Origin: CALVGQ01 sp964368495
Lineage (GTDB): Bacteria; Bacillota_I; Bacilli_A; Erysipelotrichales; Erysipelotrichaceae
Direction of reading: 5' to 3'
Assembly (NCBI GenBank): GCA_964368495.1
Contig: CAYJAJ010000024.1
Coordinates: 1 to 24,018 of the forward strand
Length of the DNA: 24,018 nt
The notes beneath the pieces are model-generated. The model saw only the letters and a list, made by a program, of their open reading frames with translations. It searched no databases and was not told the DNA's origin. The translations under genes and the position numbers were made by a program. This document shows, piece after piece, positions 1 to 7,237 of this stretch. Numbering within the stretch: the stretch's first letter is position 1; each line of letters opens with the position of its first letter.

Positions 1-6
1 TTACTT

Positions 7-35
7 ATATTATCACTTATATTTCTGCCCGTCAA
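7..35 (-). promoter_or_regulatory. Sigma-A type promoter for a gene beyond the left edge
   Basis: Read on the minus strand, TTGACG (30-35) and TAATAT (7-12) are separated by exactly 17 nt. Transcription would start at about position 1 and run out of the window, so the gene it serves is not visible. The rest of 36-210 is AT-rich and I see no gene or other signal in it. Confidence 0.5.
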
Positions 36-210
36 TATTTATTTTTACTTTTTTCATTAATTTTCTAAAAATAGTTCCTTAAAAAAATTATTGTATATAA
101 AAACTTTGTATTTATTTTAAATTAATAATCTACAATTTATTTTCACTCACTTTTAATAGCCTAAATATGCACATTATTTATTACAGTTTCATCTTGCCTT
201 TTCATCACTC

Positions 211-253
211 AAATAAAAAAATCACCCTATACAAAGATAACTCTTTAAGGTGA
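211..253 (-). terminator. Rho-independent terminator of the helicase gene
   Basis: On the minus strand an 8-bp stem (TCACCTTA pairing with TAGGGTGA, one G-U) is followed directly by TTTTTT. It lies 24 nt after the TGA stop of the PcrA-like gene. Confidence 0.75.
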
Positions 254-276
254 CTGTTTTATTCGAATCAGATTGA

Positions 277-2427
277 TCAATGAACTATTTTTTTAATCGA
301 TGGATGAGTTGCCGCAATTTTCTTTATGCCATGTGGAAATTCAAAAGCAATTTCCAACACCGCTCCATGCACCTTGACAACAATACCCTCGCCAAAAACC
401 CCATGACTCACACGATCATTTTTTCTGTATGATACCGATGATCTTTTTTCCAGATGATTTTCAAATGGTTTCTTAGACATCGGAAGTGATTCAGTTAATT
501 TTATTTCTTTCGGTGTTGCATATTCAAAATTAGCACCAATATGTTCAATATATTCAGAATCGATTTCATCTATGAACCTTGACTTCACTTTTGATTTCCC
601 CATTATAAAATTAAATCCACCAGACTCTGTAAGATATAATTTTTCCTTCGCCCGTGTCATCGCAACATAAGCGAGTCTTCTTTCTTCCTCTATCCCCTTT
701 AAACCATCTTGCATCGATCTTTCACTCGGGAAAATCCCATCACTCATACTACAAACAAACACTGTATTAAATTCAAGTCCTTTTGCTGCATGGACAGTCA
801 TTAATGAAACTGAGTTATTCACATCCACTTGTGCTTTATCCCCATACAAAGAAACAAGCTGCAGATACTCGTCAAGAGTACTTTCAGGATAATTCATAGC
901 AAACCCTTCTATATCATTAATTAATTCTTTTAAATTTTCAAGACGTTCTATTTCATTATCATCTTCTAATTTTTTTCTGTAGCCGCTATCCGCCAACACC
1001 ATATCTAAAACTAGTGCAAGTGACATCCCTTCTTGCTTAATACGCCATTTTTCAATCATCTCAACAAATTGATTGACAACAAGCTGTGTTTTTCCACTTA
1101 ACAATTGATAATTCTTTGTTACTTCGAACATTGATATATCTTCTTCTTGTGCTTTTTGTAAAATTAAATCCATCCCTTTGTTACCAACACCACGACGCGG
1201 ATTATTAATGATTCGCTTAAAAGCTAAATCATCCGCCTGAGTAATCATTCGTAAATAACATAGAGCATCTTTTATTTCTTGTCGTTCATAAAACTTCATC
1301 CCCCCATAAATAATATAAGGAATTCGTTCTTCAAGTAATCCTTTTTCAATTGCCCTACTGCTATAATTACTCCGGTATAAAATCGCAATTTCGCGAAATT
1401 GTCTTCCGTTTTTATAAAGTTCTTGAATTTTCGAAGAAATCCATCTTGCCTCATACTCTTCACCAGCACTACTAAAATGAGTGATTTTGTCTTTAGAGGA
1501 TAACGAAGTAAACAATTCTTTCTCAACACGATTTTTGTTGTTTGCAATAACACTATTGGCTGCATTTAAAATTTCAGGAGTTGACCGATAATTTTCATTC
1601 AAAATAATTGTTTCAAGTGCTGTATAATCCTTACTCAAGTTCATAATAATATTTACATCTGCTCCACGCCATGTATAAATAGTTTGATCTGGATCACCTA
1701 CAACATACAATGAGCTATTCACACCAGCAAGAAGTGTTATTATACTATATTGAACATCATCAATATCTTGAAACTCATCCACATGTATATGAGTAAATCT
1801 TTTTTGCCATTTATTTAGTACTTCAGCGTGTGTTTTAAACATTTTGTTTGTCATCAAAAGCAAGTCATCAAAATCAAGAGCATACATCTTTTGTTGCCTT
1901 TGAAGATAGTATTCATAAACTTTTACTTTGTTTTTTTCTTTCTCTAATGTTCCTGCAAACATATAGGCGCGTTCAACACTTACCTCAGCACCCTTGTTGT
2001 TCGAGATATAATCAAGCATACTAGCAAATGAATAATTTTGTTTATCAAGCCCATATTCTTTATAGGCTTCATTCAAAATAGATCTTTGATCATCAGAATC
2101 CATCACAGTAAAATTGCGTGGCATCCCCATAGTTAAAATATCTTCTCTTAAAATCCTCACACATAAGGAATGAATCGTAGAAATCCAAACACCCGAACCT
2201 TCATCTTGAAGCATAGTTAAAACTCGTTCTTTCATTTCATTAGATGCCTTATTCGTAAATGTAATTGCCAATATTTTATTTGGCCAAGTAATTTTATTCC
2301 TTATCAAGTGCACGATTCTTGTAGTAAGCACCCTTGTTTTTCCACTTCCAGCACCTGCAATAACTCGAACATATTGACTTTCTGTTATTACTGCCTGTTT
2401 TTGATTTTCATTTAAATTTTCTAACAT
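277..2427 (-). CDS. pcrA: ATP-dependent DNA helicase, PcrA/UvrD family (SF1A)
   Basis: A 3'-5' superfamily 1 helicase that unwinds DNA in nucleotide excision repair, removes RecA filaments and can act on stalled RNA polymerase (family knowledge). The 716-residue product shows the full motif set: Walker A AGAGSGKT (24-31), Walker B DEFQD (217-221), motif III GDPDQTIYTWRG, motif V MTVHAAKGLEF and motif VI AYVAMTRAKEKLYL. The last ~50 residues (NDRVSHGVFGEGIVVKV) match the Tudor-like C-terminal tail by which PcrA binds RNA polymerase. I chose the ATG at 2425-2427 because AGGTGAT sits 5 nt before it; the frame stays open 12 codons further upstream (to 2463) without a ribosome binding site. The length is normal for the family. 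No ligA neighbour is present, although pcrA and ligA are adjacent in many Bacillota. The gene appears monocistronic, with its own terminator. Confidence 0.95.
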   Translation of the reverse strand: MLENLNENQKQAVITESQYVRVIAGAGSGKTRVLTTRIVHLIRNKITWPNKILAITFTNKASNEMKERVLTMLQDEGSGVWISTIHSLCVRILREDILTMGMPRNFTVMDSDDQRSILNEAYKEYGLDKQNYSFASMLDYISNNKGAEVSVERAYMFAGTLEKEKNKVKVYEYYLQRQQKMYALDFDDLLLMTNKMFKTHAEVLNKWQKRFTHIHVDEFQDIDDVQYSIITLLAGVNSSLYVVGDPDQTIYTWRGADVNIIMNLSKDYTALETIILNENYRSTPEILNAANSVIANNKNRVEKELFTSLSSKDKITHFSSAGEEYEARWISSKIQELYKNGRQFREIAILYRSNYSSRAIEKGLLEERIPYIIYGGMKFYERQEIKDALCYLRMITQADDLAFKRIINNPRRGVGNKGMDLILQKAQEEDISMFEVTKNYQLLSGKTQLVVNQFVEMIEKWRIKQEGMSLALVLDMVLADSGYRKKLEDDNEIERLENLKELINDIEGFAMNYPESTLDEYLQLVSLYGDKAQVDVNNSVSLMTVHAAKGLEFNTVFVCSMSDGIFPSERSMQDGLKGIEEERRLAYVAMTRAKEKLYLTESGGFNFIMGKSKVKSRFIDEIDSEYIEHIGANFEYATPKEIKLTESLPMSKKPFENHLEKRSSVSYRKNDRVSHGVFGEGIVVKVHGAVLEIAFEFPHGIKKIAATHPSIKKIVH

Positions 2428-2509
2428 AATATCACCTATATTAGTATAACAGAAAAAATACACTTAGTTTTTAAAATTATGAATAATTTAAAATGAAATT
2501 ATTTACTTG

Positions 2510-2518
2510 TGTTATAAT
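2510..2518 (+). promoter_or_regulatory. Extended -10 promoter of the methyltransferase unit
   Basis: TGT followed by TATAAT (2513-2518) makes a perfect extended -10 element; no good -35 is visible. The start codon at 2542 follows AAGGAG with a short leader. Confidence 0.6.
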
Positions 2519-2541
2519 TAATAAAGATTAAGGAGTTATCT

Positions 2542-3420
2542 ATGAAAATATTAGCAAACCAATGGAAAGATTACCAGTGCATCGATGCTGGAGATAAGGA
2601 AAAATTAGAAAGTTGGAAAGGCGTTGTTTTAAGAAGACCCGATCCACAAGCGGTATGGCACAAAAGTGAAAGCGAAAAAAATTGGAACGATGTTCACGCA
2701 CATTATCACCGTTCAACTAGTGGTGGAGGAAGTTGGCAATTCAAGAAAAAAGTAGCTGAAACTTGGACTATCAATTATAAAGACTTAACTTTTAAAGTTA
2801 GTCCAACAGGATTTAAGCACACTGGACTATTTCCAGAACAAGCTGTGAATTGGGATTGGATGAGTGAAAAAATCAAAAAAAGTAATTTAAAAGAAGTTCG
2901 TATACTCAATTTATTTGCCTACACAGGCGCAGCAACAATGGCCTGCAGCAAAGCAGGAGCCAGTGAAGTTGTTCATGTCGATGCATCAAAGGGTATGGTT
3001 GCTTGGGCAAAAGAAAACATGCAACTGTGTCAACTCCAAAATAAAACAATCCGGTTTATTGTTGATGACTGTTTAAAATTTATCCAAAAAGAAAAACGTC
3101 GTGGTCGCACATACCACGGTATCGTAATGGATCCGCCTAGTTATGGACGTGGTCCAAACAAAGAAATATGGAAACTAGAAGATCAACTTAACGAATTAAT
3201 TAGCTCAGCACTCGAAATATTAGATGATGATGCAATTTTCTTATTAGTAAATAGTTACACAACCGGTTTTTCATCTACAGTACTTGAAAATATATTAAAA
3301 ATAAATGTATTAAAAAAACACCCTCACGGTAAAATTGAAGCTGGTGAAGTTGGACTTCCTTGCACTTCTTCTGACTTAATTCTTCCGTGTGGAATTTTCG
3401 GTCGATGGTCACATGATTAA
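2542..3420 (+). CDS. Class I SAM-dependent methyltransferase, RlmI/RlmK-like (COG1092)
   Basis: Probably an RNA methyltransferase of the group that makes 5-methylcytosine or related marks in 23S rRNA. The 292-residue protein has the SAM-binding motif I LNLFAYTGAATMAC (122-135), an acidic ribose-binding region VVHVDASKGMV (143-153) and the motif IV signature MDPPSYGRG (196-204). The DPPSYG version is typical of the RlmI/RlmK (Methyltrans_SAM) group. It lacks the N-terminal PUA domain of E. coli RlmI, as many Bacillota members do, so the exact target base cannot be assigned. AAGGAG precedes the ATG. It is the first gene of a rightward unit and overlaps the pseudouridine synthase by 8 nt, which suggests coupled translation of two RNA-modifying enzymes. 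Confidence 0.85.
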   Translation: MKILANQWKDYQCIDAGDKEKLESWKGVVLRRPDPQAVWHKSESEKNWNDVHAHYHRSTSGGGSWQFKKKVAETWTINYKDLTFKVSPTGFKHTGLFPEQAVNWDWMSEKIKKSNLKEVRILNLFAYTGAATMACSKAGASEVVHVDASKGMVAWAKENMQLCQLQNKTIRFIVDDCLKFIQKEKRRGRTYHGIVMDPPSYGRGPNKEIWKLEDQLNELISSALEILDDDAIFLLVNSYTTGFSSTVLENILKINVLKKHPHGKIEAGEVGLPCTSSDLILPCGIFGRWSHD

Positions 3421-4066
3421 AATCATTTACGAAGACAATCATTTACTTGTAGTAGAAAAACCGATTAACATACCTGTAATGGAAGACTCCAGTCACGACA
3501 AGGACCTTTTAACATTACTTAAAGAAGATATAAAAGTGCGTTATAGTAAACCGGGTGAAGTTTATTTGGGTTTAGTGCACCGTTTAGATCGTCCTGTCGG
3601 TGGAGTTATGGTGTTTGCGAAAACTTCAAAAGCTGCTTCAAGATTGAGTCAGCAAATATCGAAACATGAAGTATCTAAAGAGTACCATGCTGTTGTGCTT
3701 GGACAATGTAAACACGAGGATACTTTAATCGACAATTTATACAAGGACAAAAAGACAAACACAGTGTTTGTCTCTAACCATAGAAACAGCAAACATTCTG
3801 AGTTGAGTTATACAACTATCAAAACAATAGAAAATTATAACTTAGTTAAAGTTAAGCTTGTAACCGGCCGTTCCCACCAAATTAGAGTTCAATTCTCTTC
3901 AAGAGGCTTGCCTCTTTGGGGTGATCAACGATACAATAAAACAGCAAAAATAGGACAACAAATCGCTTTATGGGCAACATCCCTCACGATTACACATCCT
4001 ACTTTAAAAAGCGAAATGACATTTACTAGTGCGCCACCAAATTCAGTGCCATGGAATAAATTTTAA
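3413..4066 (+). CDS. RNA pseudouridine synthase, RluA family
   Basis: Isomerises uridine to pseudouridine in rRNA or tRNA. With the start at 3413 the product has 217 residues. The RluA signature GLVHRLDRPVGGVMVFAKT spans 53-71, with the catalytic Asp at 60. Near the C-terminus VTGRSHQIRVQFSSRGLPLWGDQRY is the conserved RNA-binding and active-site segment. There is no N-terminal S4 domain, so it is a short single-domain member, and the substrate is unknown. The frame extends upstream to a GTG at 3389, but the ATG at 3413 begins exactly where family members align (IKIIYEDNHLLVVEKP). Its ATGATTAA overlap with the preceding stop supports translational coupling. Confidence 0.9.
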   Translation: MIKIIYEDNHLLVVEKPINIPVMEDSSHDKDLLTLLKEDIKVRYSKPGEVYLGLVHRLDRPVGGVMVFAKTSKAASRLSQQISKHEVSKEYHAVVLGQCKHEDTLIDNLYKDKKTNTVFVSNHRNSKHSELSYTTIKTIENYNLVKVKLVTGRSHQIRVQFSSRGLPLWGDQRYNKTAKIGQQIALWATSLTITHPTLKSEMTFTSAPPNSVPWNKF

Positions 4067-4077
4067 GGAGAACTCTT

Positions 4078-5160
4078 ATGGTTGTAAAAAAGAAAAGAAG
4101 AAAATTAAAAAAAGAAGCAATCGCAATTCTTATTGCAATTTGCTTATTTATCTACATTTTATTCACTATACCGTTTATGTTAGATGATAATAAGCTTGAA
4201 AAATTAGGTTATGAAAGTGAAGCAGTAGATGCTATCAAAAGCCTTGACCTCGATGAATTAATACTAGAGGATGAACTTTATACCGACTTTTTAAATTCCG
4301 CTTTAAAAAGTGAGAACTTTAGACTTGATGACTTACAAGTTTACTTAACACTTCCATCAATGAGCGACGATCAATGGGAGTGCTATGATAAATTAGCCAC
4401 AAAATATACAATTGAAGAGCGTATCGAATTATTTCAAGTTTTAACGACAAGTGAATTAATTCCACTTCTTGTTTTTGATGATATTCAAGACATACAAACA
4501 TACATCAATGATGTCATCAACAATAGAACAAAAAACGCTGAAGGAGGATTCAATCTAGACGGTTCTTATATGAATGCCTACGAAGATATTAATCCTGTAT
4601 TAAACGAAGGCAGCTATACAATGTTAGTTAATAAAAAATATAAGCTTAGTGATTCATTTGTTCCTGCAAATTTAGTTGACATGAGTGTACAATACGCAAC
4701 AGCGGGAGTTCAAATGGAAGCTACAGCATATGAATCATTTTCACAAATGTGTGAAGCAATGCGTGAAGAAGGTTTAAATATGTATGCATCTAGCACTTAT
4801 CGAAGCTATGATTATCAAGTAACTTTATATGAGCGCTATGTGTCAAGAGATGGAGTAGAGGCTGCAGATACCTATTCTGCAAGACCTGGGCATTCTGAAC
4901 ACCAAACAGGACTTGTTGCAGATTTAGCTACATCACAAGGATCTTTAAGCAAATTTGAAGACACAGATGAATTCAATTGGATGATTGCCAATGCTCACAA
5001 CTACGGTTGGATATTACGCTATCCAGAGGGTAAAGAAGACATTACAGGATTCATTTATGAACCATGGCATTGGCGTTATGTCGGAGAAGATATCGCTACC
5101 GAAATCTTTGAATCTGATTTAACATTTGACGAGTATTTTCTATATCATATCGTAAAGTAG
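4078..5160 (+). CDS. Membrane-anchored D-alanyl-D-alanine carboxypeptidase, VanY family (peptidase M15B)
   Basis: A zinc enzyme that trims the terminal D-Ala from peptidoglycan stem peptides outside the membrane. Residues 1-12 are Lys/Arg-rich and 13-34 form one membrane segment, giving an N-in anchored protein. Residues 35-195 are a poorly conserved spacer. The M15B catalytic domain is at ~200-345: STYRSYDYQ (239-247), SxxHxxGxAxD-type SEHQTGLVAD (273-282; ligands His275 and Asp282) and EPWHWRYVG (328-336; catalytic Glu328, ligand His331). All metal and catalytic residues are present. It starts 11 nt after the pseudouridine synthase stop with AAGGAG in between, so it is probably co-transcribed with the two RNA-modification genes. 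Nothing suggests vancomycin resistance: there are no vanS, vanR, vanH or vanX neighbours, and housekeeping wall maturation is more likely. Confidence 0.9.
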   Translation: MVVKKKRRKLKKEAIAILIAICLFIYILFTIPFMLDDNKLEKLGYESEAVDAIKSLDLDELILEDELYTDFLNSALKSENFRLDDLQVYLTLPSMSDDQWECYDKLATKYTIEERIELFQVLTTSELIPLLVFDDIQDIQTYINDVINNRTKNAEGGFNLDGSYMNAYEDINPVLNEGSYTMLVNKKYKLSDSFVPANLVDMSVQYATAGVQMEATAYESFSQMCEAMREEGLNMYASSTYRSYDYQVTLYERYVSRDGVEAADTYSARPGHSEHQTGLVADLATSQGSLSKFEDTDEFNWMIANAHNYGWILRYPEGKEDITGFIYEPWHWRYVGEDIATEIFESDLTFDEYFLYHIVK

Positions 5161-5171
5161 AGAAAAAATAA

Positions 5172-5245
5172 AACTGAACTTCTCAAGATGAATATGCCGA
5201 CCTTTTTAGGTCAGTACATCATCGAAAAGTTCAGTTTTTTTATCC
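5172..5245. terminator. Long composite bidirectional terminator between convergent genes
   Basis: ACTGAACTT (5173-5181) pairs with AAGTTCAGT (5227-5235), followed by T7 on the plus strand and by an A/T-rich tract on the other strand. Inside it, GATG (5187-5190) can pair with CATC (5217-5220), and GACCT with AGGTC (5199-5203 and 5208-5212). The three stacked helices end both the VanY unit and the leftward SDR gene, whose stop codon lies inside the T tract. Confidence 0.85.
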
Positions 5246-6106
5246 GATCATTTCTAATATGAGTTCATCTAACAAATGATAAAACCAATCTTCTATCGGT
5301 TCAAATTCAAAGCCAATTTCATTAGCTTTTTTATTTGAAAGTGAAAACGAAAGAACATTATTATAACTAGCGCTTTCTGCATGATTATCATAAACAGCCT
5401 TTTTACCTGTTTTTTCTTCAATATATGAAATAATATCTTTTATTTGAATCACTCCACCATTTGCATTAATTGGACCTCTATAATCACTTTTCGCAAGGAA
5501 AACAATAAACTTGCCAGCTACATCACTCTTGATAAACGGAATATATGATTCGAAATTATTTACATTCATCGGAATTTGATTAATTATGTGCTCTACATAA
5601 AAATGCAACCTTTTCGTGTAGTCATCAACACCAATTACATAAGGAAATCTAACTGCTGCAGCTTTTTGATCATGATAATATTTAAACAACGCTGTTTCTG
5701 CTTGTTGTTTTACTTTGCCGTAAACATAATCTTTTCTATCACACCATTTTAATTCATGATTAAATGGATCAAACTTTTCTTCACTTGTGTTTAGCGTTGG
5801 CGTTTCATAAACAGAGCCAGTTGAAGTAAGAATATAACGATCGCAAGCAACGATTTCTAACACACTCTTTAACTCATTTGATGAATAACAAATGTTATCA
5901 CACACAAGATCAAAATATTTTCCACGTAGTGCTTTTTTTACACTTTGATAATCCAATCGATCTAACACAATTCTATTAACACGGTCGCCAAATATATCTT
6001 CTTTTAATCCTCTTGTTGCTATTGTAACCTCATCCCCTTGTTCAAGAAATTCATTAACCATATGAACACCAAAAAACAATGTTCCTCCAATTACTAATAC
6101 TTTCAT
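5240..6106 (-). CDS. NAD-dependent epimerase/dehydratase family protein (extended SDR)
   Basis: A Rossmann-fold protein of 288 residues. The nucleotide-binding loop is VIGGTLFFG (5-13); the middle glycine of GxxGxxG is replaced, as in the GGTRFFG subgroup of atypical extended SDRs related to CSP41. The active-site pair YxxxK is Tyr129-Lys133 (VYGKVKQQAE), with a Thr/Ser candidate at 96-98 (STGSVYE). Residues 65-75 (FDLVCDNICY) and the KPVTG-like C-terminal part fit substrate-binding loops of nucleotide-sugar SDRs. The substrate is unknown, and there are no sugar-pathway neighbours to help. GAGGT precedes the ATG, and TGC-TATATT (6129-6137, minus strand) could be an extended -10 for it. It follows the patatin gene after 53 nt, so read-through from that gene is possible. 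Confidence 0.8.
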   Translation of the reverse strand: MKVLVIGGTLFFGVHMVNEFLEQGDEVTIATRGLKEDIFGDRVNRIVLDRLDYQSVKKALRGKYFDLVCDNICYSSNELKSVLEIVACDRYILTSTGSVYETPTLNTSEEKFDPFNHELKWCDRKDYVYGKVKQQAETALFKYYHDQKAAAVRFPYVIGVDDYTKRLHFYVEHIINQIPMNVNNFESYIPFIKSDVAGKFIVFLAKSDYRGPINANGGVIQIKDIISYIEEKTGKKAVYDNHAESASYNNVLSFSLSNKKANEIGFEFEPIEDWFYHLLDELILEMIG

Positions 6107-6159
6107 TTTTTTACCTCACTTACTTTAAAATATAGCATACCATCCACATAAAATTTTTT

Positions 6160-7002
6160 TTATTTTAATAATTTTTTAATTTTTTCAATATTAGATACCG
6201 CTAAATCATATCCATGATCGTATGTCAGTTTTAATTTCGTCAAATCTGATTCAAATGAATTTAATTGATAGTTTGGTTGAAGTACAACAATTTCATCAAT
6301 ATTTTCTGTTTTAAGTTTTTCAATATATTCTATCGTTTCGTTATATTTATCAGCTCGTTGTTTTATCACTTGTGCTAATTTTGGATATTTAAGTTTCAAT
6401 AATTTTGAAGCTAATTCTGTTGATTTCGAGTGTTTTTTCTTATAGCCTTGCGGTTGTGTTAAAATGACTAAATTTTTAGTGTTTCCATCATTTATCGATT
6501 GCTTAATTGGTATAGAATCCGCAAGCCCCCCATCAAAATATTGACTCCCATCAATCATAACAGGTGGGAAATAAATCGGTATTGCACAGCTTGCACGAAT
6601 CAAATCACAGTTCTTTTTTATCTTTTTCCCATCACTATACACGATCTTTCCAGTTTTGGCATCAGTCATCCCAATCACAACTTTACCATTAAAATTGTAA
6701 TAACTTTCCCAATCAAAAGGAACTAATTTGTTAGGAATTTCATCGAAAACAAATTCTAACCCGAAAATTGAACGATATTTGAAAAAATTGCGTTTCGAAA
6801 GATAACGATGATCATTTCTATACTTCATCATTACATCAATATTACGCCCTCTTTGATTAGACACATAAGAAAGTCCATTAGTTATCCCTGCCGAAACACC
6901 GATTACATAATCAAAATGAATATCATAATCTAGCATTGCGTCCAATACCCCTGCAGTAAATATGCCACGAAGTGTTCCACCTTCTAAAACTAACCCAGCC
7001 AC
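6160..7002 (-). CDS. Patatin-like phospholipase family protein, YjjU-like (copy 1)
   Basis: A predicted cytoplasmic serine acyl-hydrolase of 280 residues. The nucleophile elbow is GVSAG (35-39, Ser37), and the second dyad residue is Asp157 in FDGGLADSIP. The oxyanion-hole motif reads EGGTLRG (7-13), with Thr where patatins usually have a third Gly. The C-terminal ~100 residues are Lys-rich and helical, typical of YjjU-like proteins. The start is a GTG (7000-7002), chosen because AGAAGGGA lies 4 nt upstream and the product begins right at the conserved LVLEGG strand. A paralogue lies at 13087-13941. The biological substrate of this family is not established. Confidence 0.85.
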   Translation of the reverse strand: MAGLVLEGGTLRGIFTAGVLDAMLDYDIHFDYVIGVSAGITNGLSYVSNQRGRNIDVMMKYRNDHRYLSKRNFFKYRSIFGLEFVFDEIPNKLVPFDWESYYNFNGKVVIGMTDAKTGKIVYSDGKKIKKNCDLIRASCAIPIYFPPVMIDGSQYFDGGLADSIPIKQSINDGNTKNLVILTQPQGYKKKHSKSTELASKLLKLKYPKLAQVIKQRADKYNETIEYIEKLKTENIDEIVVLQPNYQLNSFESDLTKLKLTYDHGYDLAVSNIEKIKKLLK

Positions 7003-7032
7003 AATATCCCTTCTTTCATCTTATATTAGTAT

Positions 7033-7038
7033 ATTATA
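7033..7038 (-). promoter_or_regulatory. Candidate -10 box for patatin copy 1
   Basis: TATAAT on the minus strand, about 25 nt before the Shine-Dalgarno sequence of the patatin gene. No convincing -35 is seen. Confidence 0.4.
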
Positions 7039-7042
7039 ATAT

Positions 7043-7069
7043 AAAAAAACCCTATTAAAAGGTTTTTTT
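7043..7069. terminator. Small bidirectional hairpin with T tracts
   Basis: A perfect 9-bp inverted repeat (AAAAAAACC and GGTTTTTTT) with a 9-nt loop. Only two G-C pairs are present, so it would be a weak terminator in either direction. It separates the peptidase operon from the patatin promoter. Confidence 0.45.
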
Positions 7070-7210
7070 ATATTTGAGTTATTCAAATTTACGGGGGAAA
7101 GAAATTTTATCAAATTTTATTTTTATTTGATGACTACATTATATAGTTTAGTTGTGTGAAAAAAATGATTGATTTGTGAAAGATTTGTGATAATTTCATA
7201 TTTTTTCTAA

Positions 7211-7237
7211 AATAAAAAAAGGCGAAGCAATATCGCC
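7211..7237 (-). terminator. Terminator of the ABC transporter-peptidase operon
   Basis: On the minus strand GGCGA (7233-7237) pairs with TCGCC (7221-7225) across a 7-nt loop, followed by TTTTTTT. The stem begins inside the TAG stop codon of the M14 peptidase gene. Confidence 0.8.

Noticed and set aside
2428..2463. Upstream start giving the helicase 12 extra residues
   Set aside because: The extra residues (MYFFCYTNIGDI) have no ribosome binding site and overlap a possible extended -10 (TGT-TATACT, 2443-2451); the ATG at 2427 has AGGTGAT correctly spaced.
4078..5160. Vancomycin resistance gene vanY
   Set aside because: The catalytic motifs are VanY-type, but no other van genes are nearby and the gene follows RNA-modification genes; a housekeeping carboxypeptidase is the better call.
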